27,466 nt of DNA, taken from NCBI GenBank assembly GCA_037178675.1, contig JAYMGJ010000433.1, positions 1 to 27,466 on the forward strand. The letters are read 5' to 3'. The number at the start of each line of letters is the position of its first letter. Position 1 is the stretch's first letter. Both the position numbers and the translations under genes were made by a program. The DNA comes from Scleroderma bovista (taxonomy: Eukaryota; Basidiomycota; Agaricomycetes; Boletales; Sclerodermataceae). Of the stretch, positions 1-11,255 are shown piece by piece. The notes below the pieces were generated by a model that was given only the letters and a program-made list of their open reading frames with translations, searched no databases and was not told where the DNA came from.

Positions 1-2
1 GG

Positions 3-272
3 AACCCTCATTGGAAAACCTCCACATATCCCTGCACAGATATCTATCCATGGATAGATGGCAGTCAAGATGGATAGCCATTATAGTATGCGGGAACAGT
101 TGTTTATAGTCAATTCACTAACCTCTGCTTTCAATATGCTACGGGCACCCTCATTGGAAAATCTCCGCATATCCCGCAGGTAGATATCCATCCGCGGATA
201 GATGGCGGTCAAGATGGATAGCCATTATAGTATGCAGGAACAGTTGTTTATAGTCAATTCACTAACCTCTGC
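3..272. repeat. two-copy tandem repeat, about 143 bp period
   Basis: Copy 1 (about 3-128) and copy 2 (about 146-272) share long identical blocks, including the stretch around ATAGCCATTATAGTATG and the block ending CACTAACCTCTGC. Several differences are G/A or C/T changes at CpG (for example CCATGG against CCGCGG), as in the retrotransposon LTRs further on. No coding potential is apparent. The repeat may extend left of the window. Confidence 0.85.
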
Positions 273-2112
273 CTCTACTTGATCAAGTGCTACCTCATCA
301 CCAGTATTGATCTATTGAATCCAGATCCATTTAGTGAACATGTATACTAAATGTGTGCTTACCTCAGCGGGCCCAGTCCAATGAGACCTCATGCTTGTTA
401 TGTGATTTCTCATAGTTATGGGATTTTGATATGTTTTGGCTCCATTAACATAGCCACTATATGAGCAATAACAGGCAAACCTGCCTGCATCATTTTTGGT
501 CACTGTGATCTTTTGACCACCCAACTGAAAAGATTTAGTCTTCTCAACACAAGCCCTTTGTGATTGGAATAGTCATTTCTGGCGTGGAAATGTGTGTCAC
601 AGTTTCAACAGAGAACATGATGCAGAGGAGAGATGGTGGTGGTAGGAAAGAAAGAGCATGAGTCACATTTTCTCATCACTTGTAGTAATTCAAACTCAGC
701 TGCTTATCATGCTTGGATTTGTCCTGTAAAGACTTTTAGTATTCATTATGGGACTTATTGGCAACCACTAGCATTATAATCATATTACTAATCATCACTA
801 CCATTGTTGTTATAGTCCATGTGGTAGTTGTATTCAGTGGCAGTACTGATACATCTTGCTGATTGAGTAGCAGTATCCTTTAGTGTACATGTACACTATT
901 TCCTGTGGCAGTGTAGGTACAACTTCCTTATTTGGTAGTGGTACTCAGTGGCTGTACAGATATGACCACCCTTTATTGAGCATAGGTAACTAGTGGCTGT
1001 ATAGGTATGACTACCATATATGGCAGTCATACAATGGTCACATTCAGTGGCAACAATGTCTGCATTAGGCAGTCGTACCTGGGTACGACCTGCAAGACAA
1101 CTGTCTTGCATGGGTAAGACTATTATCAAATTGGACCGGGTAAGTTGTTTTACCTATCCCTTATCATGACGGCTGTGTGTAGTGCCGCTCTGCCCCCCAC
1201 AACGTGGTTCTCAGCATCAGAGACGCTTGCCGGCTTAGTAGTGATTGGATGATAAGGGAAACAATGGGAAACGTTTATGTTTCAACCCCAGCATTGTTGA
1301 GTTTCAAACTCAGTGCCAGATTATGTATATAAGAGATTACAAAAGGGCTGATGAGACTCCTCTTGAAAAAAAAGTGTGTGGGGGTTGCTGCAGTGGACCT
1401 AAAGGACAGAAGCTGTAGAAAGGATGTTGGTAACCCTGTAGTGACCTCAGTAGATGTTCAAGCTACTGATATTAGAGTAGTACCTGTAGTGACTACTACA
1501 AGTGAGTAAGTGTAGAAAGGAATGTGTAAAGGACTACTTACCCTCAGTAGATGTTCAAGCTACTGAGGGACTAATAGGAAAATACTACTGTATATGTGCG
1601 CTAGGAAGGCTTATGTAAGCCACGCAGTCACGCGCCTAAGTACACCCTTGGCACCAGCTTAAATGAATTCCCACGGTCTTTAGACATGGTTTCTTTGCAC
1701 GAATGAATATATCTCGTAGACCCCACCAGACTTTGAGGCTTCCCGCAAATTCCAAAGAGGGATTGGCGCTCTTCGCGAGCATTTTGACCGATCCTCCTCC
1801 TTTGGTTGGGAGGGTCCCCAGCATGTGACTGAGCCCCTTATGAGCCTCGTGTGAGCCATCCTCCCAGCATCATGGAGTCATCATTCTCCATCGCATCACG
1901 TCTCCCAGACCATATCCGCACCGTCTGCGGATGCTCTGAAAATGCTAATTGTTATGTTTTAGCCATACTTTTCTGTCTTTCATATAATATGTTTTCATAG
2001 TCACCAATTCTATTTTTGTTCTCATTCTCGCAATGTTCAATCAATGAGTATTTTAGGCTCAACAATGTCAATTACGCCACAATGGTCTACACAATGTACA
2101 TCAGGTATCTAT
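273..2112. other. gene-free AT-rich stretch with short degenerate repeats
   Basis: No convincing gene is visible on either strand. At about 835-1110 a degenerate unit of the type GTGGCWGTRTAGGTAYGAC recurs at irregular spacing. At 1445-1469 and 1542-1566 an identical 25-nt block (CTCAGTAGATGTTCAAGCTA plus flanks) recurs 97 bp apart, within a longer imperfect duplication. Short ORFs here (for example 1636-1824 minus) show no recognisable motif and are probably chance. Confidence 0.6.
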
Positions 2113-2160
2113 GTTTTTTCTTTTTCTTTCTTTTTCTTTTTTTTTGGGGGGGGGGTTGGG
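2113..2160. repeat. low-complexity T/C-rich tract followed by a G run
   Basis: A T-rich tract with interspersed C is followed directly by a run of ten G residues. It lies about 100 bp beyond the 3' end of the large minus-strand gene. Such a tract is prone to slippage and sequencing error, so ORFs crossing it are unreliable. Confidence 0.9.
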
Positions 2161-2258
2161 ACACAAATGTCAATTCAAACGCAACCTAGAAGTGACATCA
2201 ATGGACCGAGCACATGAGAGAAATGAGCGGACGCACCGTGAGATATACATCAAACCTG

Positions 2259-5200
2259 TCATGTGGCATCCTTTACATGCATATCCTTGTCACTTCCAGA
2301 GTCAATTTGAGGCCGTTGTGTTCCGGGAGAGGGGTTTGCATTACCCTCTGGATGGGGAATGGGGCCAGCACGTGCCAGCGGGGGGTGTGGTGGATAGAAA
2401 GGATAGAATGTGGGTGCTGGAAGGGACGAATGATATGGATCATTGACACCATGATAGTAGGCATCGTGAAATCGAGGTGGTACGTTGTGATCTGGGTGCT
2501 CCGACTGCAGAGGATGCGATGTTGGCATAGAGCTGTGAGCGTTGGGCGGAGGGTATGCCGGGTGGTACTGTGGTGGAATATATGACATTTGTGCATAGGG
2601 TCCAGGCCACGACGTGTACCAGCCAGTATTGCCATGGACATTATAATGCATGCGGCTGTCCCCATGACCTACATCAGACTGCTGTGGATAGAACAGACGT
2701 ATGCCGGGTCCTGGAAGTTGCTTCGGAGGTCATTCAGGTAGCTGTGGCAGCCGGGGTGCAAAGGGGTTGGCTGCATCGTAAGGCACAGGGGCTGGATGGG
2801 GAGAGCATATCTCTTGATGCCCAGGGCCATCTAGTAATGCGCTCGGAAGCTGTGAGTCATGACTGCCCCCTAGCATGGGGCATCCCTCTTGATTCTTACC
2901 AATAAGACCCTCCTCAGCAGCCACAAGCCTTGCGGATGCAGAGGTTAAGGTTGTTTCCTCGACAGCAGAGGTGCGAGTTGGATAGATTCTCGAATGCAGG
3001 TTGAATGCGTCCTCGGAATTGGTTCATTGCACATGGCCTGCTGCAGCGTGCACCGGTCTGGGCTTCGGACGTTGTTTTTGGCTACCTGAGCTGTTGGATT
3101 GACCCTGCATCGGGTGGCTGTCTTGGGTTGGCACTGGGATGATTGGGAAAAATGTTCAAATGATGGATAAACACAGGCTTACACATCTGGATGTCCCCTG
3201 GACCAATGGCCGCTTCTGGTGACGTCTGCTCGACTCCTCTGGGCACTGTGGCCATCTCAACTTCTGGTGTAGAGGGCTGCCCCACAGGTTGTCCAGTTGC
3301 TTGGTTGCAAGGCTCAGCACTAGGAGCTGAAGGGTCTACATACCATGAATCGTAGATGGTGCGGGGCGCACATCCACAGAGTAGAACGGCGGGTCCTCAA
3401 CAGAAGAGGGCTGGACCCGAGCCTCTGCAGGCGGTTGTGCATGGCGTGCAGTAGAAGGCTGGACCTGAGCCTCTGCAGGTGGTCGCGTATGATGTGCGAT
3501 TGAGGGCTGGCCACGAGCATCCGCAGGCGGTTGTGTATGGTGTGAGGTAGAGGGCTGGCCACAAGCCTCCGCAGGTGGTTGGATATGGCGTGTGGTAGAG
3601 GGCGGGACGCGAGCCTCCACAGGCAGTTGTGTATGGCATGTGGTAGAGGGCGAGACACAAGCCTCCATGAGTGGTTGCGAGAGCTGGGCCTGGGCCTCTG
3701 CAGGCAGTTGTGTATGGTGTGCGACAATGGGTTGTTTGCCAGCCTCTGCCGCTGATGGTTGGGTGTGCTGTTCGGGAGATGGATGTTTGCTTTGCACTGA
3801 AGGTGACTTATGTACAGGTACTCGTTGTGATGCATCTCCGTCATCCGAGGAGGTCTGGACCAGTAGCGGAGAGGATGCGATGCGACAAGTGCTTCGTCTC
3901 TTGCCAGTTACCTGGGCACGTTGCTTTCCTTTTGATGGCTTCGAGGGTGGCAGCTCTTTATCTGATTTATCACCAGCTGCTCGCTTGGTCTTTCGCGAAG
4001 AGAACATGGTCTTCGACTTCCATTTGCGGGATGAGGAGGAGGCTTGCTCATACAAGTCAGACTCCTGCGAGTCATGGTCTTCTTCTTTCATTTCAACGTC
4101 GTCCATTGGCTTGTAGTCAGATGTAGTCAGAGATGTAGAGTCACTTGACAGCTCGATGATTGAAGGTAATTTCTTCTTGGACTGATCAGACATGGCAGCT
4201 CTAGCAGCGTTATGCTTGGGAGGGTATGTAGCACGGCTCTTCTTCTGAGGCGAGTCCTCTTCAGTACCTTCGGGCACGTCCACTTCATCCGAGTCTTCGA
4301 TTGTAATCTGCTCAGGGCTGCCTGCCACAACGGCTTTTTTCTTCACTCGAGTCGCAGCCTTGTTAGAGAGGCGCTTGGGACCCAGACGGTCAGTCGTGGT
4401 ATTGCAGAACAAGCACTTGCCTTGACTCTTGTTGGAGTCATACGGAGGCGTGGCTCCTATTATAACCGGTTCATCCGAGTTGATCAGCACAGCCGTATTG
4501 CTATGAGCTTGCCGACAGTGTACCATAATGAATATAATTACACACCTTTGTGATGCGAAACGGATCGGATGTGCAGCCAGTTCTCGTCTGTGTCGTTCAA
4601 CGCTGCCAGAAGCTTTGAACATTCCACGCGTGTAAGGTCGGAAATGCCTTTAGACATAGTGCGGGAGCTACGTTCCTCGCCTGGGAATGTTACACCCTCA
4701 GGCCAGTTAACTAAGACAAGTCCAGATGATGCTAGGCGAGGGGGCATTTGTTTCCATGGAAAAAGCTTTCCAGATCCCACATTTGGCCACGTTCCTCTTT
4801 GACATTGTCAATGGAATCCTGGTAGACAGAGTAATACAACGCACTGAACAAGGCATGCAACCGGTGCTTAACCTGGTCAGGGTCCTCTCTTTCCTCAGAG
4901 CCATCCCGGTTGGACCTGTCCCTCGGATCATTAATCTCTTCTACTTCAGAGATGAGATCTTTCTTTGTAGCCTCATTGCTGTCAAAGACTTCATCTATGG
5001 CCTGTATTGACACCTGATTACTGTATGTGTGGGTTAGTGGATGGTGCAGTTAGACTATGTTGTGATCTGCTTACTAGATATGCGCCTTGAAATGACCAAT
5101 GATTTCACCCACACCAACGCGGCAACGCTCGGCGAAAAACTTTAATGCCATTCAATATCCCAATTGATTGATGGCGCAGAAGGCTTACCTTCTCTGCACC

Positions 5201-7201
5201 AGGTGTCGTGAAAACATGGCCGAGTCCACCGTCTTGGTTGATGACTCGCCCAGCCAGGAGGTAGGCACCTTCAAACCCATGGGCTTTGCTCAGTGCATTG
5301 AACTAGAAAGCATTTCAAATCAGAAGTCTTCCGGTGAATAAATAGTGACATACCATATGATCTAGATTCTTCTTGGTTTTATCAAAAAGTTGTTGGCGCT
5401 GTGCAATCGTGCCTCCCATATTCTCCAAATCCCTTGCTTCCTTCCATGTCTCAAGGATCACTGCAAACATATCTTTGTACTCCTCCTTGAAGAGGGTATA
5501 GCAGCGCTTGTGGATATCAATTGTGGGAGTCCCAGTGACCTCCTCACCTTTGGGAAGGCGAGCTAGTTCTCGTGCCACATTCTTCGCGAAATACATGGAG
5601 TATGTATTCCACAGGTTCCCTCCGTGGCCATATGAGTGTAAGCGAATGTAGCAGTCAGATACCTGGTGAAAAGGCATCTTGACGCGGGCAGCTAGCTTGC
5701 TAAACATATCTTCGATCTCATCAAAGCCCTCACTAAGGATTGCAAGGACTGATTCAGGGACACGTCCAACTACAGATCCCTGGTCGCCCTTCTCAGTGAC
5801 AGCTGCTCCGCTAATGTTAGTGGAGTCGGGAATGGTCAAGGTGCTATAAAAAGGGTCCTGGCTTGTACCTGGGGAAGGTGAGAGGGGGTGAGAGAGAGGG
5901 ATCAGAGTGGGCGGTACAATTCTTGTAGACGGGACATTCTGCATGACCAGCAGGGGAGGTAGAATGAATGAGAGAATGAACAGAATGAACGATGTGCTGT
6001 GCGTACCGTATCCACCGGCTCGACGCCCAACTTGTTGAGAGTAGCAGACGGCACAAGACGAGGTTTAGCGGCTGGTCGAAAGGGTTTTGGAAGTGGGCGA
6101 GTACTGGGTTCTCTGGAGGGCACTCCCAGACGCTCTACTGAAGGCTCCTGCAGAGGAACGGATGAGACATGCAAGGAATCATACTGCTGTACGTACCATA
6201 TCCACTGGATCAAAGCCCAACTGATCAAGAGTGGCAGAAGGAGCACGACCAGGTTTAGTGGCCAGTCGAAAGAGTGGGCAGGCACTGGATTCTCTGGAGG
6301 GTGTACCCAGACGCTCTACTGCAGGCTCCTGCAGTAGAACCAATGAGACAAGAAGGGAAACATACTGCTGTGCGTACCGTATTCACTGGTTCGAAGCCCA
6401 ACTGATCGAGAGCGGCAGAAGGAGCACGACCAGGTTTGGTGGCCAGTCGAAAGGGTTTTGCAAGTGGGCGGGTACTGGATTCCCTGGAGAGCATTCCCAG
6501 ACGCTCTACTGCAGGCTCCTCCATTGAGGCACTGCGTGCATCTACATTGGCCGACTGCTGCCGAGGCGTGGCATCACTGGCTTCCTGGGAGGCCGTGTCA
6601 TCTCCGGATAGCGTAGTATCTCGAATGGACCCATCCGCGCGACGGTCGTCCAGAGGTGGAAGTTGATGTCCAATATTTCCCTCAGCTTGATGAGGGAGGT
6701 CAGATGGACAGTCTGTATTTGGAGAGCGTATATTTTCTTTGACTAAAGCTTTGTGAGCACAAGACATAATCCTATTCACACTACATACCCTGGTTACAAA
6801 CGGAAATGTTCGTGCTCCTGGAGAGTGGCTGGACAGTTGTCAGTGGTTGAGTGCCAGCGTTAGAAGGCACCTTCAGTGGCTGCAGGATCGGTTCAGAGAG
6901 AAAGGGGTCATCATCTATGTTGTTTTCTGCGCTAGTCTGTGGCGGAGTGACTGGTGTGAACAACTGGCTCCGCCGGAAAGATGCATCTCGAACGAGACCA
7001 GTGTCTCTTCCGGTGGCTTTTATCCTTTGGCGTAAACATGTTGGCGTGACGATGACTGGGGGCGACACCCGACGGCCGCCACCCGACCTGTACATGAACA
7101 TAGTCATCGGTGGAGAGGGCGGGCACATCATCGGCCTCGGTGAGTGAAGCCGCTTCCATAGGATGTGGTAGGGTCACACTTCGCCTGTCTTTTGATGACA
7201 T
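2259..7201 (-). CDS. large multi-exon hypothetical protein, family of unknown function (possibly decaying)
   Basis: The function is not recognised. The central part resembles, from memory, an expanded hypothetical-protein family of mushrooms, with motifs such as GHGGNLWNTY, AGRVINQDGGL, GHFKAHIYNQVSI, LVNWPEGVTFPGEE and DEPVIIGA. Exons I can join on the minus strand: first ATG about 7201 (N-terminal splicing unresolved), about 6741-6378, 6328-6197, 6147-6007, 5938-5354, 5302-5189, 5139-5075, 5020-4542, 4500-3344, then less certain exons to a proline-rich last exon ending at 2259. Introns are 41-68 nt with GT-AG ends. Exon 4500-3344 is Ser/Lys/Glu-rich and ends in 16-residue repeats. Two joints fail: exon 5020-4542 must change frame near 4745-4790, and the reading near 3355 needs either an intron or a 1-nt frameshift. 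The gene is therefore either damaged or has introns I missed. No membrane segment or signal peptide is obvious. Confidence 0.6.
3405..3745 (-). repeat. 48-bp coding minisatellite (16-residue units)
   Basis: Units begin at 3421, 3469, 3517, 3565, 3613 and 3661, exactly 48 bp apart, followed by a shortened unit at 3694. In the gene's frame they encode variants of H-T-Q-P-P-A-E-A-R-x-Q-P-S-T-x-R. Because 48 is a multiple of three, copy number can change without breaking the frame. The units differ from one another at many positions, so the array is not recent. Confidence 0.9.
6007..6518 (-). repeat. tandem triplication of one exon and its intron
   Basis: Three homologous coding blocks lie head to tail: 6518-6378 (141 nt, end of a longer exon), 6328-6197 (132 nt) and 6147-6007 (141 nt). 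Each begins with codons for E-P-(A/S)-V-E-R-L-G and ends at a GTACGY splice donor. The two introns between blocks (6377-6329 and 6196-6148) are both 49 nt and also similar in sequence. All blocks have phase-0 ends and lengths divisible by three, so duplicating the unit keeps the frame. The middle unit lacks three codons. Confidence 0.85.
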
Positions 7202-7318
7202 CTGTACATATATCAGTACTAAAGGAAACAACACTAACAAGCTGGAAGAATGCACGGGTGAGTTAGATGGGATGAGAGAGAGAAACGAACCATCCAAGGG
7301 CACAACTCAGACTTAATA

Positions 7319-7577
7319 CGAGCGCACCACTCGACGGAGAAGATCAACACAGATCAATTTGGTTACATGCTGATAAAACGAGTTAAAAGGGAACCAAACA
7401 TTGAATGGTGATAACAATACATGGTGGTTATTAGAGTATATGGTGGGCATGATATGAGAGCGCCGTTCGACGGAGAAGATCGGCTTGGGACAATCTGGTT
7501 TCATGCTGATAAAACAAGTTAAAAGGATACCAGACATTGATTGGTGATGACGATACATTGTGGTTGTTAGAATATAC
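7319..7577. repeat. diverged tandem duplication, 136-bp period
   Basis: Copy 1 (about 7319-7440) and copy 2 (about 7455-7577) share CGACGGAGAAGATC, CATGCTGATAAAAC, AGTTAAAAGG and ACATTGAWTGGTGAT in the same order with constant spacing. It lies upstream of the minus-strand gene that starts near 7201. No open frame runs through both copies. Confidence 0.85.
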
Positions 7578-7689
7578 GAGCACAGGAAATGAAATTATAA
7601 TGTTGATGGGGAGACGGGGGTGCCGAGAAGACGAAATGAGAGGGTTGGGTGAGGGTCTCTAGAGCGCTTGCTGGGCATGTTTGCTGCAG

Positions 7690-8010
7690 GTGAGGGTGTC
7701 TGTGCAAGACGAGGTTAGAGAAGAGAAGTGTTTTATAGAACCCTCTGACCTGTTCGTCTTTCAACCATGCAGGGTTGATGGGGGAATAGTGCATGACGAT
7801 GCTGCTTGCAAGCACTTCATCCTTGATGGACGCCGATAAGCTCCAGAGTATCTGTGTAACGTGAGGTTGGAGGAGGAAAGTACATTCTGGGGGCTATCTG
7901 ACCTGTCTGTAGCTGTCTGTCGTTCAGCCATAGAGAGTTGGTGATGGGGAGTGGTGAGCGTTGATGATGGGGGGAGTGGTGCACAATGAAGCTGCCAGCA
8001 CGACATACCT
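7690..8010. repeat. weak duplication in non-coding DNA
   Basis: Two blocks (about 7690-7820 and 7850-8000) share, in order, a CTCTGACCTGTTCGTCTTTCA-like / CTATCTGACCTGTC-like part, a GGGTTGATGGGG / GTTGGTGATGGGG part, and GTGCATGACGATGCTGC / GTGCACAATGAAGCTGC. Identity is low. The interval 8011-8620 that follows shows no gene, RNA gene or clear repeat. Confidence 0.5.
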
Positions 8011-8948
8011 GCCGCTTAGTAATAATAAATGTTAACCAGAAAGGTCTACAGCCAATCAGGAAGCAGATAACCGTCATACTGACTTTAAAACATGTCTGGT
8101 ACTCGACGTTATCTATCTGCGGGGGATCGGGAGAGTGTAGGATGATCATATAGGCTCCCCCCATCGACTGGTTGCAAAAAGGGTCAACATTGAGTGTCAG
8201 ATCTGTACAGAGTTAACACCAAAGTCTGTCAATGAGTTTGTTGTAATGGATCCCATCACTCTACATTTGCTCACACACACCAATAGTACGAAGGTAGTCA
8301 CTTGCTCAAAAGAATTTCTTGACTGACACTGGCGCACCTCGAGGTTTTATGGGCCGTCGCGCTCAATATCTGAGCCTTGTCAAAAGGCAAGCTGCCGAGC
8401 GTGCACGGAAAGCACGGTATGCTGATTCTCCTCGGTACAGTATATACTTTTCTATCATATAGCATGGCATTGTTCATCCGATTCCTAGGGGTAGAGCGAA
8501 ACGACAGAGCCAAAACTCTAGGGCATATCATAACAAACGCGGACGTCACACGGGCAAGTCGTCACTACTAGTATCCAATCAATACAAGCACTGCTCGTCA
8601 GTCCCTCCTTTGCCATCGCCGCTGATGTCTTTCGCAACAATGCCGTTACCTACTTCCGAGCTATTTCACGAAGCCTCACACAGTGCAGACGCCTTGGATG
8701 AATCTGACCTCTACCTCTGGGAACAGGAACCTCCGTACGACTATCCAGAGCCCATCATGACAACACATGAGGCACATTACACTAAGAACTTAGTAGATGT
8801 TTTGCTCGGTCGGCGCTGTAGGTTGGCCAAAGCTGCAAGGGACGAACGTGCGCAGCGTTTTGCAAACGGAGAGGTTCAGGACCTCCTAGACGAGATAGTC
8901 GAGGGTCTTGTTGGGCGTATCCACAGGTGGACCACCATCGCGTCGTGC

Positions 8949-8953
8949 ATCAC
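8949..8953. repeat. target-site duplication ATCAC (left copy)
   Basis: ATCAC directly precedes the solo LTR and is repeated at 9575-9579 directly after it. A 5-bp duplication is usual for Ty3/gypsy integrases. Confidence 0.95.
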
Positions 8954-9574
8954 TGTCAAGTCTGGGTCTACTCCGGTAGGGGGTCCGGTCAAGTCCGGAC
9001 GAGCGCGGACGAAGGAAGAGGGCAGAGGGCTGGACGAGAGATTAGTCTGGCCGGAGTTGGTGACCGCTTGGATTCAACGACAAGGACGACGTGCGTTGAT
9101 CCCTTGTGTAGGTTCCGGTCAAGGTGATAGAGACGGAGACGGAGACAGAGACAGGCAGAGACTGGAGTAGTAACTAAGTTGATTTCAGACTGAGGAGTAC
9201 AGGATAATCTACAGAGTACTTATACTAAGTGCAAACTAGGGACGAGTATATACGGTGACAAGTAAACAGCCTAATAGCGGACAAGGGACAACCGGAGAAA
9301 GTACTAGGTCAGGTCCGATGAAAATAAAGTCAGGTCCGGTGAAAATAACACAAGGCAGGAGATATAACAAGTACACGGAGAACTCATGACCAAGCAGGGT
9401 TGACGGTGAGGTGTGGTAACAAACAAATAGAGCATAGACCAAGGGTCGTGCTTAACGGAAGGATATCTGCGCGAGCGCGACCGGAGCAAGCGTTGAGCGA
9501 CCGGAGTTGAGCTGTAGAGCTGCGATGCGACCGGAGTGATCGGATAAGACCCGGAGTTGGGCATGGTCGTAACA
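8954..9574 (-). mobile_element. solo LTR of the same Ty3/gypsy family
   Basis: This 621-bp sequence starts TGTCAAGT and ends GTAACA, as the full element's LTRs do, in the same orientation. It is flanked by the ATCAC duplication and has no internal element sequence, which indicates LTR-LTR recombination after insertion. It is 21 bp shorter than the full-length LTRs, mainly because it has two rather than three copies of the CAGGTCCGRTGAAAATAA repeat. It is more diverged from the two complete LTRs than they are from each other, so it comes from an older or different insertion. Confidence 0.95.
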
Positions 9575-9709
9575 ATCACAGGGACAGAGGACACCAACAG
9601 GAATGGGGTGATGGCAGATTGTTGGTTGCATTGGCAGGCTCGAGATATATTGACAGACACTGAGGAGGTCAAAGCGCTCGAAAATGAGCGAGATCCTTAT
9701 TGTACCTAA

Positions 9710-10533
9710 CTAGCGACCAGGGACAGGGATGTGAGCTATCAGGACTTGTAGGTAATTGCGAAACATGGGCATATCATTTTCATGTAAACCAGTGACGTTG
9801 AACCCTCTTAGAATAGCTGCCATCTGCGCTAGAACCCAGAGACCGCAGTCATGACCATTGCTTTGAACGGATCCAGTCTTTGTATATCAGTGCCAAGGCA
9901 CTCGATGAAGGGTGTGAACACTTACAACAACTGGGTGTGCGGTCCACACATCAAGGTCTCTTGTAGGAGCCTCAACTCTCTCTGAGGCGATACATGACAA
10001 GCGGCCAATAAGCCGTTCAATGTCCTAATTGCACTTCAGCAACCTCCTAACAAAATCCACTATAACTATACCTGGATGTCCTTCTTCCAAGATTGACGTT
10101 CAGCAAGACTGTCAAAGAGAAGTAATCGCTTAGAAGGAAGATCAATAGTGCACACCACCCAATGGCCGGTGGACGACGGCTGATGGATTGGGAGAATCCA
10201 TACGTCCTTCTCCCAGTATTGAGTCCAGGAGGTATTTCACCAAAGGACGTCATTGGTGGCATTGTAACGAACGCGTGGCAGGTCATGGGTCGAGAGAATG
10301 GCACAGTGTTGGGCATTAGCGAAAAGGAAGACAGAATAAAGCAGTGCTCCACAGCCATTGATGCACGCATCATTTAGGGGAGCATCTGCATCAGAAAAGA
10401 GGGCAATGTCATCCGATTCGAACGTTTGTCAGGGAAATCCGTCACAAGGGGGGCGAACACGCCGGGTCCTGACTGCACATGGATGGAAGGTATCGGAGGT
10501 GGAGACATCAATGGTCGAGTCAACCCAAAGAGG
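9710..10533 (-). pseudogene. Ulp1-like protease part of the KDZ fusion gene
   Basis: Exons 10533-10072, 10024-9926 and 9877-9710 encode a C48-type (SUMO protease-like) cysteine-peptidase domain. His lies in GHWVVC, Asp in LFDSL, and Gln and the nucleophile Cys in QSNGHDCG; the order H-D-Q-C is that of Ulp1. It joins the transposase through an intron with a perfect TACTAAC branch point (10534-10581). Two TGA codons (10429-10431, 10237-10239) fall before the catalytic residues, so no intact protease could be made. In family members I remember, the second position is Arg, which fits CGA to TGA. Whether the enzyme would act on SUMO or on another substrate cannot be told. Confidence 0.8.
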
Positions 10534-11250
10534 CTAGAGAGCCATGGTTAGTAATTTTTAAATGGATGTCACGACCCTCACCGATGGGATCTGCCAGTCC
10601 AAGGAAATTCTGATGGGCTCCTTCTCGCCTTCATCTTTGATGTCATAACCTTCCATCTCGTTACTGGCGTTGTCAAGCAGGTGATCCATCAGCGCGATCT
10701 GTCCCGGGTCTTCCAGTTCAACATCCATTATCGTCTCTGGGTCGTCCACCTCCAAAACATGGCTGTCAGAGGACAATTCACAGACGACAGGGCTAAGCCA
10801 CTGTAGTGCGTGTATGTTGGGAGATCCGGATAGGGATGTGGCGAGGTCGGATGCAGCGTGGGCCACACCGGCATAGTGAGCGGCGGAAACAAGGGGACTT
10901 GGCCATCGTTCCTGTAAAGTACTTATGCTCTCATGCCGTTGCTTCAGAACGAGGTAATATATGGAATCTAATTAAACGTTCAACGTCACCAGTGAAGAGG
11001 GCAAGATAAATGAAGCGACAGGACTTATGTTGTGGCTGCTGCAAAGTGAACTCAACCACACAAAGCTCGCACCCAAACCACCGGCACAAATTGTCAGCTT
11101 CCATCCCGAGGCGAAGTTGCTCTTCACGGCAACAGTCGAGCTTAAGGAGTGCTCTGATTCCAGATCTAACATCACAGTCCTTGAGCCATAGTGGGATTTC
11201 TCCATGGGAACGTGTGATCCAAACATCTTCAAGAAGGGTCTGGTCGTTGT

Positions 11251-11255
11251 GGAGC
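11251..11255. repeat. target-site duplication GGAGC (left copy)
   Basis: GGAGC precedes the left LTR and is repeated at 19146-19150 directly after the right LTR. It lies in KDZ coding sequence. Confidence 0.97.

Larger units (their letters stand above)
8625..9709 (+). pseudogene. small hypothetical ORF split by a solo LTR
   Basis: The product is not recognised. The left part runs from ATG at 8625 to 8953. The right part runs in frame from the second target-duplication copy (9575) to TAA at 9707-9709. With the LTR and one ATCAC copy left out, the two parts form a single frame of about 152 codons without a stop. The left part is acidic near its start and then has a charged helical stretch (around L-A-K-A-A-R-D-E-R-A-Q-R-F). 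A frame this long surviving across the junction supports real coding sequence. The stop codon directly abuts that of the convergent KDZ gene (9710-9712), so this may be a second gene of the same transposon. The interrupted allele would encode a chimera ending inside the LTR at 9170. Confidence 0.5.

Noticed and set aside
3592..4126. Two plus-strand ORFs of 174 and 151 codons
   Set aside because: They lie opposite the minisatellite-bearing exon and reflect its repeat structure and codon bias.
7319..8010. Possible CRISPR-like array or satellite
   Set aside because: There are only two diverged copies of each unit and no regular spacers; these are simple tandem duplications in a fungal genome.
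10162..10377. 71-codon plus-strand ORF
   Set aside because: The minus strand encodes the Ulp1 domain here, with introns and catalytic motifs; the plus ORF is its shadow.
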